Shown: one piece after another, positions 43,500 through 53,604 of the stretch
How positions within the stretch are numbered: position 1 is the first letter of the stretch
How the letters are laid out: every line of letters begins with the position of its first letter
Assembly (NCBI GenBank): GCA_030549495.1
Contig: JAUIRK010000906.1
Coordinates: 62,001 to 126,000 of the forward strand
Length of the DNA: 64,000 bases
From: Nectonema munidae
Taxonomy: Eukaryota > Nematomorpha > Nectonematoida > Nectonematidae
Reading direction: 5' to 3'
Notes under the pieces: generated by a model
What the model was told of the DNA's origin: nothing
What the model saw: only the letters and a program-made list of their open reading frames with translations
Databases searched by the model: none
Translations under genes and position numbers: made by a program

Positions 43500-46400
43500 C
43501 TAAAAATAAGAAAGGAATTAGGTTTGAATATTTTGATTAAGGAAGAATTACAAGCTAGAAGGAGTTTTCAGCATTCTGAATCCACCTGGTTGATTTGGAA
43601 AAACATCCTCTAAGTAAAAGTATATGTGGCCAACAAGGATGCCTTGAAGAAAAAATGTTTTATACTCGAGAAAAGAGAGCGAATGTAGAAATTTCATACC
43701 GATCAAATCCGCTATAACACTGTTTCCGATCGCCAAGGACAAGAGCAGAATGACCCATGGAAGATATGGCGCAGTGAATGAGATAATACCGTAAAAACTC
43801 AAGCGAACATAAGGATTGCGGCGTCCCCAGATATAAATGAGCATTGTGGCGAAGGCTGGACCGAGAAAGAGTATATCGTAGAACAAGCCACAAATCTAAA
43901 GTAGAGCACTTTTTATTATCATATTTCTTTTACCCATCACGCGATGCAAACAATGTTGCCAGAGCTTGCGATTTTTCGCATAATTTGCTACTTTTTGAAT
44001 TTTGCGATAATTCTAATTACTTTTCATATTTTTTATCGCAAAACTATTTACAATCGTAATTGCATTTACAATTTTTAAAATATCCTTGGATAGTGTATTT
44101 AGTTTTTTTACAAAAGTGGCTTATGCATGTAGTTTTATAATAGAGAATTTTTAATACATTTCGCTGTTTTCATACATCTTCTGACACTTTAGATCCGGGG
44201 TTTATGGAAACCCTGGATTAGAGATGTATAGGATGTAAAAATTTTTGCATCCGCAGATGGAGATATCAAATTTCACATCCTAGCGGATGCGGATGTAAGA
44301 ATTATTTTTTTAGAGAATGCAGATATCATAATTGCTATTCTAAGCAAAAGCAAGTTTTATACTTTTTAAAAATTTAGAGAGATGCCAATGTATATAAAAT
44401 TCATTAGATGATGTTTGCCATTCTGCAAAAAATTTCAAGTGTCCTAGTTAAAAGAGAGAGTTAAAACCCTCTGTTATTAGAGTTCAAAACCCTATGCCTA
44501 CGGGCAGATGTGTTCTCGCTTAGCAGTATCTTTGTGCGCTCAAGGCATAGATGCTGAGAAAACATTTTATGGTGTATCTATTACTTTGATAGAAAATGAT
44601 GTAAGCATTATTGAAGAAATAATAAATTTACAAAATAATATTTAATATGAAGGCTAATAATATGCAACATCCTTTTTTGAATATGCTAAATAAGAGTAAA
44701 TTGAAATCTGTTTCCTTTAGATTTAAACCATACTTTGCTTCTCTATACCCTTGTGAATCTTTTTTCTTTTGAACACGATTAAATCCAAACTAAGACCTTC
44801 ATCAAAATACACACAGCCATTTGATTATAGAAACACAAAATCCAGTTTCTCTTAAATCGAAGTGAATAGGTTAAGTTTTCAATTTATGTCTTGTATTTAT
44901 TGTTTCATATCCAAGTGCATGTATGAATATCTATGAGGGGTGTGTGTGTATGCCTGGCATTTCTATGTGCATGGGTACTTATATCGAAATAAATCCAAGG
45001 ATTTATTGTGCCATCTAGGATCTTAAAATATTTTTTACTATGATAAAGGTTATAAGAACCCAACCCCTGCGAACTTGTTCTTTTTCATTCTCTCCAAACG
45101 ATTCTTATGGTATAAATATTGTAAGTCTAAATATACATAGAATCTCTGGAAGAAAGATTCAATCCTCTTGAATATTTCATATTTTAACTTAATTCTGACT
45201 GAAATATACCATTGCATATTATATGTTTGCAAGAACTATGGTTGAAGGGGGACAAGGATGTTAACTTTAAACATTTACCTAGCAAATTAAGTTCACATAA
45301 TTGGTTGGGCTTTTATATTCATAAAAGTATTCATTTCACAGTAATTGATAATAAGAATGATAGGCAAGTATTTGAAATATTTTCTAACGTATCTATTCTG
45401 GAAGGTGGAACTTTAACCCTAAAGAATATTTACCGTAAGCCTTTACATTCTATAAATAATAGAGACATTCTTTGAAAGAGATTAAACAATTCTTTCACAA
45501 CTAATATTAACTATTGTCTTAATATAAGATTTTAACTCGAATCTTTTCAAAATTGATAAAGTTAACATAAAATAATTTTTCGATTTACTTTCATCAAATC
45601 GCTATAAGCCCCAACAATTAATAAGCACACTAGATAGCAGAGTGTATCTCTTTTAGATCATTTTTGTGTGCCTTTTGAGTGAGCTTTTAATTTAGTGACT
45701 ACTACTCTTTCTGATTATCATTATCCGGTTATGATTTCAATAGACTCTGTTTTGCATATGATAAAAATCTTTTACTAAAAAGTTTATGGGATAACTACAT
45801 CAAAATCCTTACAATGATGATCCAAATGAATATTTTAAATTCTTTACTCAACCTCTATCGAATGAAATTTCAAGTTGCACTACATATAAGTTTTTATAAA
45901 CCGAGTCGATATTATAAAACTATATAATATAATGAATTGCTCGGCACGATTAAAACTAGGAATAAAATTCGTTATAAATTAAAAAAAAGGTTTTGTTATT
46001 GTCTGAAGAAAGAATTTATTTGTTTACGTAATCAAGTAGAAACACTGCCCTACACCCTTATAAAATATTATGAAAATCTCTTTGCTACAAATAGATTTTC
46101 ATAAAATATTTGGTTAGATGAATCGGAATAATAAAGACGCTATTATTCTAGATATCAATAACAGGTTATTAGCTCACGACACCACCTCTATAGCAAACTA
46201 TTTAGGCCAATTTACAGCAATGAATATCAAAAGAAGTTAAACTCGTGCTACTCTAGCTTTATATTTGGAAATCTCACTGTTGTCAGCATAATTTTAGCTA
46301 ATGATAAAATGATAAATAACATTACATATTTTTGCTGCCTTTTTACTTATTGGTTGGTTATAATGCATAAGATCCTCAGGTCTTTAAATTTAATAAGGTT

Positions 46401-48790
46401 GTGTAATAATTAAATGTCTTCAAAAAAGGAGATAAATATCAAGTTAAAAACTATAGACTTATACACTATACTAGACAAAGAAATCTAGTTTGCTTGATCC
46501 CTACCCTTGGTAGAGTTTTTCAAAAATATTTGATCAAATTTCCCCTAACTTAAACAAATTTAATTTACTGTATCAGAATCAATTATAGTACACATCTATA
46601 TCCTTCTCATATAAATGATCTAATTACAAAAATGGAATCGAATGAGACTGTTTACATTTTCATTGATCCATCGCCTGCCTTTGATAGCATAACCCATGGA
46701 TATGATAAGTTAAAAGCCTTAAATGTATGCTATCTTATTTGCTTAATGGTAAACTACCTTTTCAGATATTTTTCATATTAATACTGGTGCACTTCAAGGA
46801 AGAGTTCTAGGTCGCTTATTATTTGTCATTCAATATAAACGATATTAATTAATGTAATGACATTACCTTTTTTCTATATGCTGATAATATCTCTTGAATG
46901 TTTCATTAAAAAATAATTTATTAGCTTTCACATCTGAATCCCTTCAAAAACCTTATTTTCTAGAATTAATAAAATTACATGATTGGTGTAAGTTCAACTA
47001 CCTATTGATTAATTGTGAAAAAGTCTGTGATCTTTTGAAAAAAACCCATCAAACAGTTTCATATTTCCCTTCCTTTTTAATTTGTAAATAAACTTAATCT
47101 ACTAGAATTAATCATCAATGATCATTTAAAATAGAATGATTATATTTCTTATATCAGTTACAAATTAAAAACAATTATTGGCATTCTAAAGTATTTTAGG
47201 TTTTGTTTCTTTCAAATTAAAATCATGTTACATCATGCGCTCTTTTTACCTCACTTAGTGTACTGTATCACGGCATGTCGACACCAAAATATTTCTTCAC
47301 TTTTAAAAATAGAAAAAAAAAGAAAAACCTTCTTTTCACTTTATTTAATGTTTGTTACTCTTATTTGAACTGGTAAATAAATCTTTCTTCAATTGAAATA
47401 TACGATGTAATCAGCATTACAAATTTGCAAGCCATGATTTAATCGCTAAAAAATTAGTTAAAATTGTTGCAAAAAAAAGTTTAAAGCGGAAATTTTGTTC
47501 CATTTTCCTCTGCTAATAGGCAAAGTGAGGCTCCTATAATAGCATAAAGCATTGAGTAAGAAATTCCAAACAATTGTATTCAATTACTTTTTTTGATGAA
47601 GAATAATGAATATATTTGAGAATAACAGTAACCTAGCCAGAAATTTATATTTGGAGACTAATATACATGCTTACCCACTGTCTTTGTCTAAAATTAAAGC
47701 ATCAAATGCTGCTTATATAATAACTCTTCTCTTTCTGTTTATAAGCTCCTTTCTCTACTTGTGTCCCTTTCTTTGCTAAGGTTTTAGATTTTATCATGGC
47801 TAATATTTCTTATCTTCATTTCTCATAGAAAAGAGAAATTTTTTATTGTAAATCTGCTTTCTTATTACAGGTAGAAGGTTCATCTTAACAAAGATAAGTT
47901 TGATCGTTACCGTCAATGATATCAATAATTTTTCTATATTTTGGTTTTATTTGCTTTATATTGTTAGTATAAGCCCATTGTTAAAAATTAATTTCTTATT
48001 TCATTTTAATTTGTAATTTTAAATTTTTTGATGGTGGGGCCCATAACTTAGATGGAAGGGCCCGGCCCCAAGTGCCCCAGCTGGATGTATAGGATATTCG
48101 CATCCGCAAAAATTTTTTCATGCTTTAACATCCTCATCCGCGGATCATTTAAGTTTCAACTGCCGTAATTTTCAAACATTTTTCTTTTTTCTATATACCG
48201 CAAAAAAATTCAGAAATTTCAAATAAAAAAATAAAAGATGTCAAATTTGATATCCGCATCCCCGGATACAAAAAAATCCACATCCCATACATCTCTAGAA
48301 TATATGATTTAAATCGACAGATTTTACTATAACTGAAAAATATCGGTCACAAAGAATTATTAAGATGACAAACATGAAAAATAAAACCATTAAATCGTCA
48401 TTAGAGTTATTCAAATATTTCGTCATCAAAGATTGTTCGTGTTTCGAATACCTTATGCATTTTAGCTAATTGGTTATTAAGAATGTAATATATAGGAATG
48501 ATTTACAGAAATGAAGATCAGTCCAAAGCAAAACATTATTAAGAAATCTCCAAGTCTGCCTCGGAAAGAACCTTCTTCGAGCATCACCGAGTATCGAAAC
48601 AAAAAAACCATGTGGAAGATGAAGGAAAATCCAAAAGTACCAAAAAACAAAAAGTTTGTGAACATTCTCCATAGCTAAATTTCAACAACACATAAAATAG
48701 TCGTGAGATTTCATTTTAAGATACCTGAAGTTTATAAAATATCAGGAAAGGATTAAAGTAGATTTGGAGTGGAGATATGACATCTAGTTG
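43403..48790 (-). CDS. Derl2: Derlin-2-type ER membrane protein, five exons (5' exon missing)
   Basis: The exons, minus strand 5' to 3', are 48725-48790, 48507-48674, 43700-43895, 43552-43642 and 43403-43499. All have GT-AG borders, and together they give 618 nt, exactly 205 codons plus a stop. The text follows Derlin-2 closely, e.g. [63 protein letters not shown]. Derlins are rhomboid-like pseudoproteases that help move misfolded proteins out of the ER for proteasomal degradation with p97/VCP. The conserved WR pair and the GxxxG motif (GILVG) are present. About 33 N-terminal residues (vertebrate Derlin-2 is ~239 long) must lie in an exon right of 53604. Introns are 50, 4611, 57 and 52 bp. 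The C-terminus ends [10 protein letters not shown], shorter than the usual GxGQ tail. The frame is intact, so I take it as a live gene. Confidence 0.9.
43552..43642 (-). CDS. Derl2: Derlin exon with PNQPGG signature
   Basis: The text [21 protein letters not shown], then [10 protein letters not shown], is almost identical to Derlin-2/3. The GxxxG motif of the sixth membrane helix straddles the start of this exon (its first Gly codon is split by the 57-bp intron). Confidence 0.92.
43643..43699 (-). other. 57-bp Derlin intron without stop codon
   Basis: On the minus strand this runs from GTATGAAATTT to TTTTTTCTTCAAG. Its length is a multiple of three and it has no in-frame stop, so it reads through as 19 extra residues ([12 protein letters not shown]...). 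Removal restores the exact family text ADLIG-ILVGH, which argues that it is an intron. Confidence 0.85.
43700..43895 (-). CDS. Derl2: Derlin exon, membrane helices 4-5
   Basis: Acceptor CTCTACTTTAG before 43895. The text is [40 protein letters not shown], then [20 protein letters not shown] and IADLI. RRNPYVR and APYLPWV are hallmark Derlin blocks. Confidence 0.93.
44222..44400 (+). repeat. hAT-like MITE end (TAGAGATGTATAGGATG family), partial
   Basis: TAGAGATGTATAGGATGT is followed by 'gcatccgcagatgg' and 'cggatgcggatg' text. The same family has a complete copy at 48085-48297. The right end is missing here. Confidence 0.5.
44480..44645 (+). pseudogene. coding-like fragment, unrecognised
   Basis: One plus-strand frame reads [20 protein letters not shown], then [18 protein letters not shown] and [14 protein letters not shown] with a stop. 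Codon texture is good, but it lies inside a Derlin intron on the opposite strand and has no recognised family. It is likely a mobile-element scrap. Confidence 0.25.
45200..48080 (+). mobile_element. non-LTR retrotransposon (LINE) in the Derlin intron, decayed
   Basis: The frame at 45212-45475 carries an endonuclease-type start ([13 protein letters not shown], with the QExW motif, then NIYRKPLHS). Further on, text such as [11 protein letters not shown] and [12 protein letters not shown] (45640-45750) is the endonuclease C-terminal region. [10 protein letters not shown] lies near 45950. [17 protein letters not shown] near 46660 is the RT 'DLSKAFD' motif and YADNIS near 46877 is the YADD site. 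Stops and frameshifts are frequent, so it is an old copy. It accounts for most of the 4.6 kb intron and lies antisense to the Derlin transcript. Confidence 0.7.
48085..48297. repeat. hAT-like MITE, complete copy (GATGTATAGGAT ends)
   Basis: The left end is GATGTATAGGATATTCGCATCCGC and the right end, inverted, is TAGAGATGTATGGGATGTGG; both carry 'catccgc' subterminal text. Non-coding, ~0.2 kb, sitting immediately after the LINE tail. Confidence 0.6.
48507..48674 (-). CDS. Derl2: Derlin exon with WR motif
   Basis: Exactly 56 codons in phase 0 at both ends. The text is [56 protein letters not shown], followed by donor GTAAAT. It carries the conserved WR pair of the L1 loop and the EEGSFRGR block. 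Confidence 0.93.
48725..48790 (-). CDS. Derl2: Derlin exon, second coding exon
   Basis: 22 codons, [22 protein letters not shown], with acceptor TTCTTTACTTTTAG and donor GTATCT. It matches Derlin-2 [22 protein letters not shown] position by position. The 50-bp intron to the next exon (48675-48724) ends TGAAATTTAG. Confidence 0.9.
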
Positions 48791-49017
48791 CTAAAAGTAA
48801 AGAAAAATAATTATATATATAAATCAGGGGCGCACATCCAATGGGGGGGGTGGGGGGGCAAATGACCTCTCCCCCCCCCCCCCCCCCCCATAATTTTCTA
48901 TAAGTAAGAGTTGCTGCTTGTTTATATAACATGTATGATGCTCAGTGATGTAAAAGCGAAAGCAGCTTTTAGGACTAGGAAGCGGAAGCAAAAATCACAC
49001 TTTCCTAAGTAAAATGT

Positions 49018-49190
49018 GATGGGGTATTTTAGTCGATGAAGCACTAGTGCGCTGCTTGCATCGAACTATGAGTAATTTTTGGCAATGCGAGGATTCGATC
49101 CGAACCAAGACGATCGGATTAGAAGACCAGCGCTCAACCCAAACACCCACGAAAACCCAATCATACACAATTGTCTTTATTAGGTATTGT
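49018..49190 (-). mobile_element. tRNA-derived SINE, copy 2 (inside hAT B)
   Basis: Minus-strand GGTTCGGATCGAATCCTCGC-type text gives the B box, and 'gggttgagcgctgg' forms the tRNA-like head. The body 'catcgaactatgag' is shared with the other copies. Confidence 0.7.
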
Positions 49191-49417
49191 ACAAAGACAT
49201 TTGTACATGGAGTAAAACAGTATAAAGGGGTATTCATTAGATAACATTTGACAAAACGGGTTTTTAAAGTAATTTACAAAAAACGTGTTTTCATTTGATT
49301 TAATACGAATAAACCGGTATATATAAAATTGAGAAATATAATATTTATAGAATAGATATAATTAAATCTTAAAATAAAAAAATAATTATAAACCTTTTTT
49401 AGTTTTAATTTAGAAAA

Positions 49418-51257
49418 ATGTCGCGCGAAAGTATTGTTTATAATTATTTTAAAGAATAAGTTTTTTTGTTTATGTTATTCAAATGAAGAAAATCTTTGTC
49501 ATAAAAAAATTACAAAACTAAAAACTGGAGGTTCTTTGTCTAACTTGAAAAGACATCTTCAAAGACACCATAAAAATATTTATAATTTTGTTGAAGAAAA
49601 AGACAAAGGAAATTCTTCTAAAAAAAGTAAAATTGAAAGCAGCCAAAGTTTTCTCTCCAATTATTTAGTGAAAACTGTACCATCCTCAAGCGTAACTCTT
49701 TCTAAGAAGGATTTTGTTCATTTTTTTCAGGGACAAGGCTTCCAACTCATAAATGGTACATTAGCAAAAAAATTAGAAGTTTCCCTTGGACGGGAAAGCA
49801 TCAAGACGTTATTGAAAAATAAATTCAATGAAGAAAAAGAACAACTGAAAAAAGTCTTAGCAAAAAAATGTTGTTTTTGAAATTTGATAGCGTGACCAGA
49901 ATGCGATCGTATGTTCTTGGAATAACTAGCCAATTTTACTGCGAAAAAGATATTGTTAGTGAAAGAATGCTCTATTTGGTTGATACTCATTCCTATAACG
50001 ACTCAGAAAGCATCAAAAATTATATTTTCGAAACTTTAGAAGACTTTGGTATTGAACTTTCACGCGTTTTAGGCTGTGTAGTTGATAATGCTGCCAATAT
50101 GACAAGAGCTATCAAGCCCATGAACATCGAACAGTCAAAAAAATACTTCAGATTCCGAGTATGAATGTCAAAATCAACTCATTGAATTTTTTTCTCAAAA
50201 ATATTTCGCATGAGATGTATGGAACATTCGTTACAACTCGAAGTTTAAGATGGTTTCAAAAGCTGGGGAGAATTTTTGAATAAAATACGAGATATAGCAT
50301 CTCAATTACGAGCGCCACATACAGGTGCATTTTTAAAAAGATCTGGTAAAGCCATGATTATTGATACTTCAACGAGATGAGGAACTACATATTTAATGTT
50401 GAAAAGACTTTATGATTTGAAATTATATATTCAAGACTTGAGAATGCCTCAAGCGGAGCTGAGTGAAACGGAGTGGGAAAAAGTTGTTTTTATAATTTCA
50501 ATACTTGAAGTTATATATCGAGCAACTTTACACTACCAGCGAAAAAATTGTACAGCTAGTGAAGTTTTCTACAAATGGAGAGAAACAATTTTCAATTTAG
50601 AAGCGCAAGAAGAAAAAACTGAGGAATTTGTGAAAAGTTTGAAAAAAAAGAAGAAAAGATATTAGAATGAACTTTTTGTTGCTGCAATTTGGATCGATGC
50701 TCGGTCAAGAGTTTTTTTATCTGAAGAGCAAAGAGAGATGGCAAAGAAAACACTTGAACGAGTAAATGAGCACATCAGATCCTTGTTAGATATGGAAGAG
50801 CAATCAGAAAAAATATAAATAATTGTGCTAATTCAATTCAAATAAAGACTTCCTCTACAGAACCAATTTCAAATTTTGAAAAATATCGCAGAACTTTTGA
50901 TGAATTTCTAACTCATCATCATCATCATCATCATCATCCATTTTGTCTTCTAGGACTGGTTATTGTTCCCAAAGAGTCGGGGTCAACCAGTGAATTCTAA
51001 CTCGAAAATCTGAAATAACAAAAGCTTTCAATGATATTAAAAAACTTGGAAATTTCCAGAATGTTTGGGACATTATTGGGTAATATCCAAGTGTTACGAA
51101 TCTGGTTTGTGAAACTGTAACTGTTTTACCAACTACACAAGTTTCAGTAAAGAGGATGTTTTCACAGCTAAAACTTATATTGAGAAATAACCGATCAAAT
51201 ATCAGCAAAGATTTGTTGAAGTCAATTCATTTTCTTCGAATAAATAAAATTTGTTAA
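49418..51257 (+). pseudogene. hAT element B transposase (broken)
   Basis: It starts MSRESIVYNYFKE, then GGSLSNLKRHLQRHHKN (BED finger), LSKKDFVHFFQGQGFQLING, and AKKLEVSLGRESIKTLLKN. A frame change at about 49870 leads to FDSVTRMRSYVLGITSQFYC and LGCVVDNAANMTRAIKP (RNase H-like core). Further on come LRMPQAELSETEWEKVVFII and NCTASEVFYKWRETIFN. The dimerisation domain (51130-51257) reads LPTTQVSVKRMFSQLKLILR and NRSNISKDLLKSIHFLRINK. Compared with element A it lacks the MIVYNGVSFSF block. It has five or so frame breaks. A (CAT)n run lies at 50917-50942. Confidence 0.8.
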
Positions 51258-51455
51258 TTTTTTTTGTTTAACTTTATTAAAAAAATTTCATAATTAATTT
51301 TAAAGAAGACTTTTTTTTACCCAAAAAAAGAAATTTAATTTAAATTTAATCATTAACATCAATCTTTCATTATCATTACATGTTGGAAGCGAAAGCAAAA
51401 GCATGATATTTTTGGAAGCAGAAACAGCTGAATTTCAAGCACTTCCACATCACTG

Positions 51456-51867
51456 ATTCGAATACATGATAATGTAAGATAAGAGAATAAAAGAGGGAGT
51501 GCAGACTTTCGAGTGACTAAAATTCCTATCAAAAATATTTTACAGACGATGCGTGAGAGCTATATAATAATAATAATTCATTGTTTCAGTATGCACACAA
51601 TAAGTAAGCAATCTTTATCACAGTGTCTCCTTGTAGTATTTTTGAGCAAACAAATGTTGATGATACACTAGATTTTCTCATCTTCTTCTGTCACAGTGAT
51701 TCTATCATGTTTTCCTGATAGACAGTGATTCTTCTCTATTTTTCTCTTCCGCTTTCCCTGCTAAAACTCAATCACTCAAGTTCTTTTCTCCCATTCAATC
51801 TCTCTTCTTTCACTAAAGCTATCTTCTCTTGTTTAAGCTCTCCTATCTCATTCAGCTCTTTTCTCTC
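51456..51867. other. interior of the outer element, nothing recognised
   Basis: Pyrimidine-rich text (51725-51860, 'ctcttttctcccattcaat') has no recognisable coding. Confidence 0.35.
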
Positions 51868-52016
51868 CAGTGGCGTAGCTAGGCTGGGGCAGTCCCCCCT
51901 CAAATGAAAGGATAAAAAAATGAAAAATAATAATGTTGCTCAAGTTTTTTAAGTTTTTAAATTGTGCCCCCCCCCCCCCCCCCCCTCCAAATCAACTTTT
52001 TCTGGCTACGCCACTG
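51868..52016. mobile_element. 149-bp hAT-type MITE with CAGTGGCGTAGC ends
   Basis: CAGTGGCGTAGCTAGGC on the left and TGGCTACGCCACTG on the right form clean inverted ends. The flanks TTTCTCTC and CTTCTTTC match at 6 of 8. Inside there is a run of about 20 C. Truncated relatives are at 7050-7364 and possibly 16575. Confidence 0.8.
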
Positions 52017-52990
52017 CTTCTTTCTAATTTGTATTTAGAGTTAAATTAAAAATAATTCTATTTTATCTCATTAGAAACTAGTTTTTAGTGGAATATAAGT
52101 TCAATATTTTCAGAACCTTTTTTCATGATACCAAGTTCAGCTATTCAAATAATAACAGAGATTTTTGGTAAAAATTTAGTTCCATCAATACACCAAACAT
52201 TTTGCAAAAATGAAAATTTGTTTGTTTTTAAATGAGAGTAAAATAGTTTTCAATCTTTACAATTTTGTATCAATGAATATTGTAAGACTCGCGTTAAAAA
52301 AAATTTTTCAAGGTCACTTAATCTCTAACAGTACGTTTGTTAAATTTTTCTGGGAATGAATATTTTGACTAGTTATTCAGTTTAAAAGCAAAAATACTCT
52401 ATTTGTTTAATATTTGAGCAGAGATATTTTTAATAATGTTCGATTGTTAAATTTTGTAAGTAACACTGTACATAATTAATTAAATTATTTTTTTAAGAAA
52501 ATTTGTTGATTATTATTATAATATCGAAACAAAATGTTTCAGTTATTAAAAATGTACTTGATTTATTTATGACAGCTGTCAGAATTTTATTTGTACACAG
52601 AAATACTCAAAAAAACGCAATGATTTTCTTGTTCTCGTATACTATGATTTATGTTCGTTTAAATAGTTTTTATATGATTTTGTGCTTTTAGACTTAAATA
52701 ATTTTATGAAAAGTGATTAAACTACCGTTTTTTGTATACTATGATTCCTTACAAAATGTAAAAAATAAAAGCGTTACCAAATCACCCTATAAGGGTTAGC
52801 TACTTCAACGTTGGCTTTTTCTGCTTATAAAAACTTGAAAATATCAAATAAACTATCTCATTTTTTATGTCTCCTGTTATTTTGAAATTATTCTGAGAAC
52901 AGACAGTTTCAATTTAAAATAGTGAAAATTGCTTATTAGTTTATTTAGTCTCCTTTCTCTCCTATGTTAATTATGTAGCAAATTTTTCAA
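52017..52990. other. AT-rich interior of the outer element
   Basis: Nothing recognised; the frame at 52503-52691 is chance-like. Confidence 0.35.
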
Positions 52991-52994
52991 TTTT

Positions 52995-53160
52995 GAGTAA
53001 AAGGTAAGGTAAGGGTACCGTGGGTATGTTTCCATTGACAAGGCACTGATGTACCGCTTATGTCAAACTATGAACAAATTTGTATCTATGAGGAATCGAA
53101 TCCATATGCTTCCGTGGTGAGTCAATCATCTCAACCAACCTGCCATGCCACCCATAGAAT
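52995..53160 (-). mobile_element. tRNA-derived SINE, copy 3
   Basis: The minus strand reads GGTTGGTTGAGATGATTGAC at the head and GGATTCGATTCCTC as the B box; the body 'gtcaaactatga' is shared with copies 1 and 2. This is the most decayed of the three. Confidence 0.7.
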
Positions 53161-53604
53161 AATTTCAAAGATGTGCGCCCCTGAATGAATCATATTTTTT
53201 CATATAAACATCGCAGGGTGTCTAGTATATTCTTTTCTTTCAGACATTCACCCATATAAAACATCAATTCCTTTCATCAATTCCTGTAATGTGCCTGATA
53301 GACCACTTCATTTTCAAATGAAAAGCCTATTGGCCCCCAACAATTTTGGATTTTTTTAAATTAGTGTATATGCGATATGCAAATTTAATTAAAATATTTT
53401 TGCTGGAAGTATAGTATTCAAATTTCACCAATTTTGTAAAAAAATATAAAGTAGTCTTATAAATTTAGGTATGGGCTGAATACACTCTATTTTAAAGGAT
53501 TGCTTGAATATTTGGTATCCCGTCCAGACGAGTAATTTCGAAAATTGTAAAAAAAAAATTTGCCCCCTCAAATAATTTTGAGGATGTGCACCCCTGATAT
53601 AAAC

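Larger units (their letters stand above)
48943..51455 (+). mobile_element. hAT element B
   Basis: The ends are CAGTGATGTAAAAGCG and, inverted, CAGTGATGTGGAAGTG, with subterminal GGAAGCGGAAGC words on both sides. The 2.5 kb body carries a full-order but broken transposase (49418-51257) and a SINE near the left end. The 8-bp target duplication is not clear. It is the same family as hAT element A at 37774-41714. Confidence 0.8.
48825..53596. mobile_element. outer hAT-type element of a nested complex
   Basis: The left end CAGGGGCGCACATCC and the right end GGATGTGCACCCCTG are inverted copies. The flanks ATATAAAT (48817-48824) and ATATAAAC (53597-53604) match at 7 of 8 bases, a hAT-type target duplication. 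Inside lie hAT element B, a CAGTGGCGTAGC MITE, a SINE, and a second internal end GATGTGCGCCCCTG at 53172-53185. G and C runs occur next to the left end. No transposase belonging to the outer element was identified. Confidence 0.65.

Noticed and set aside
43548-43886. Derlin region as one uninterrupted 112-codon gene
   Set aside because: The frame is only open because the 57-bp intron lacks stops; removing it restores the family text exactly, and the true exon starts at an acceptor at 43895.
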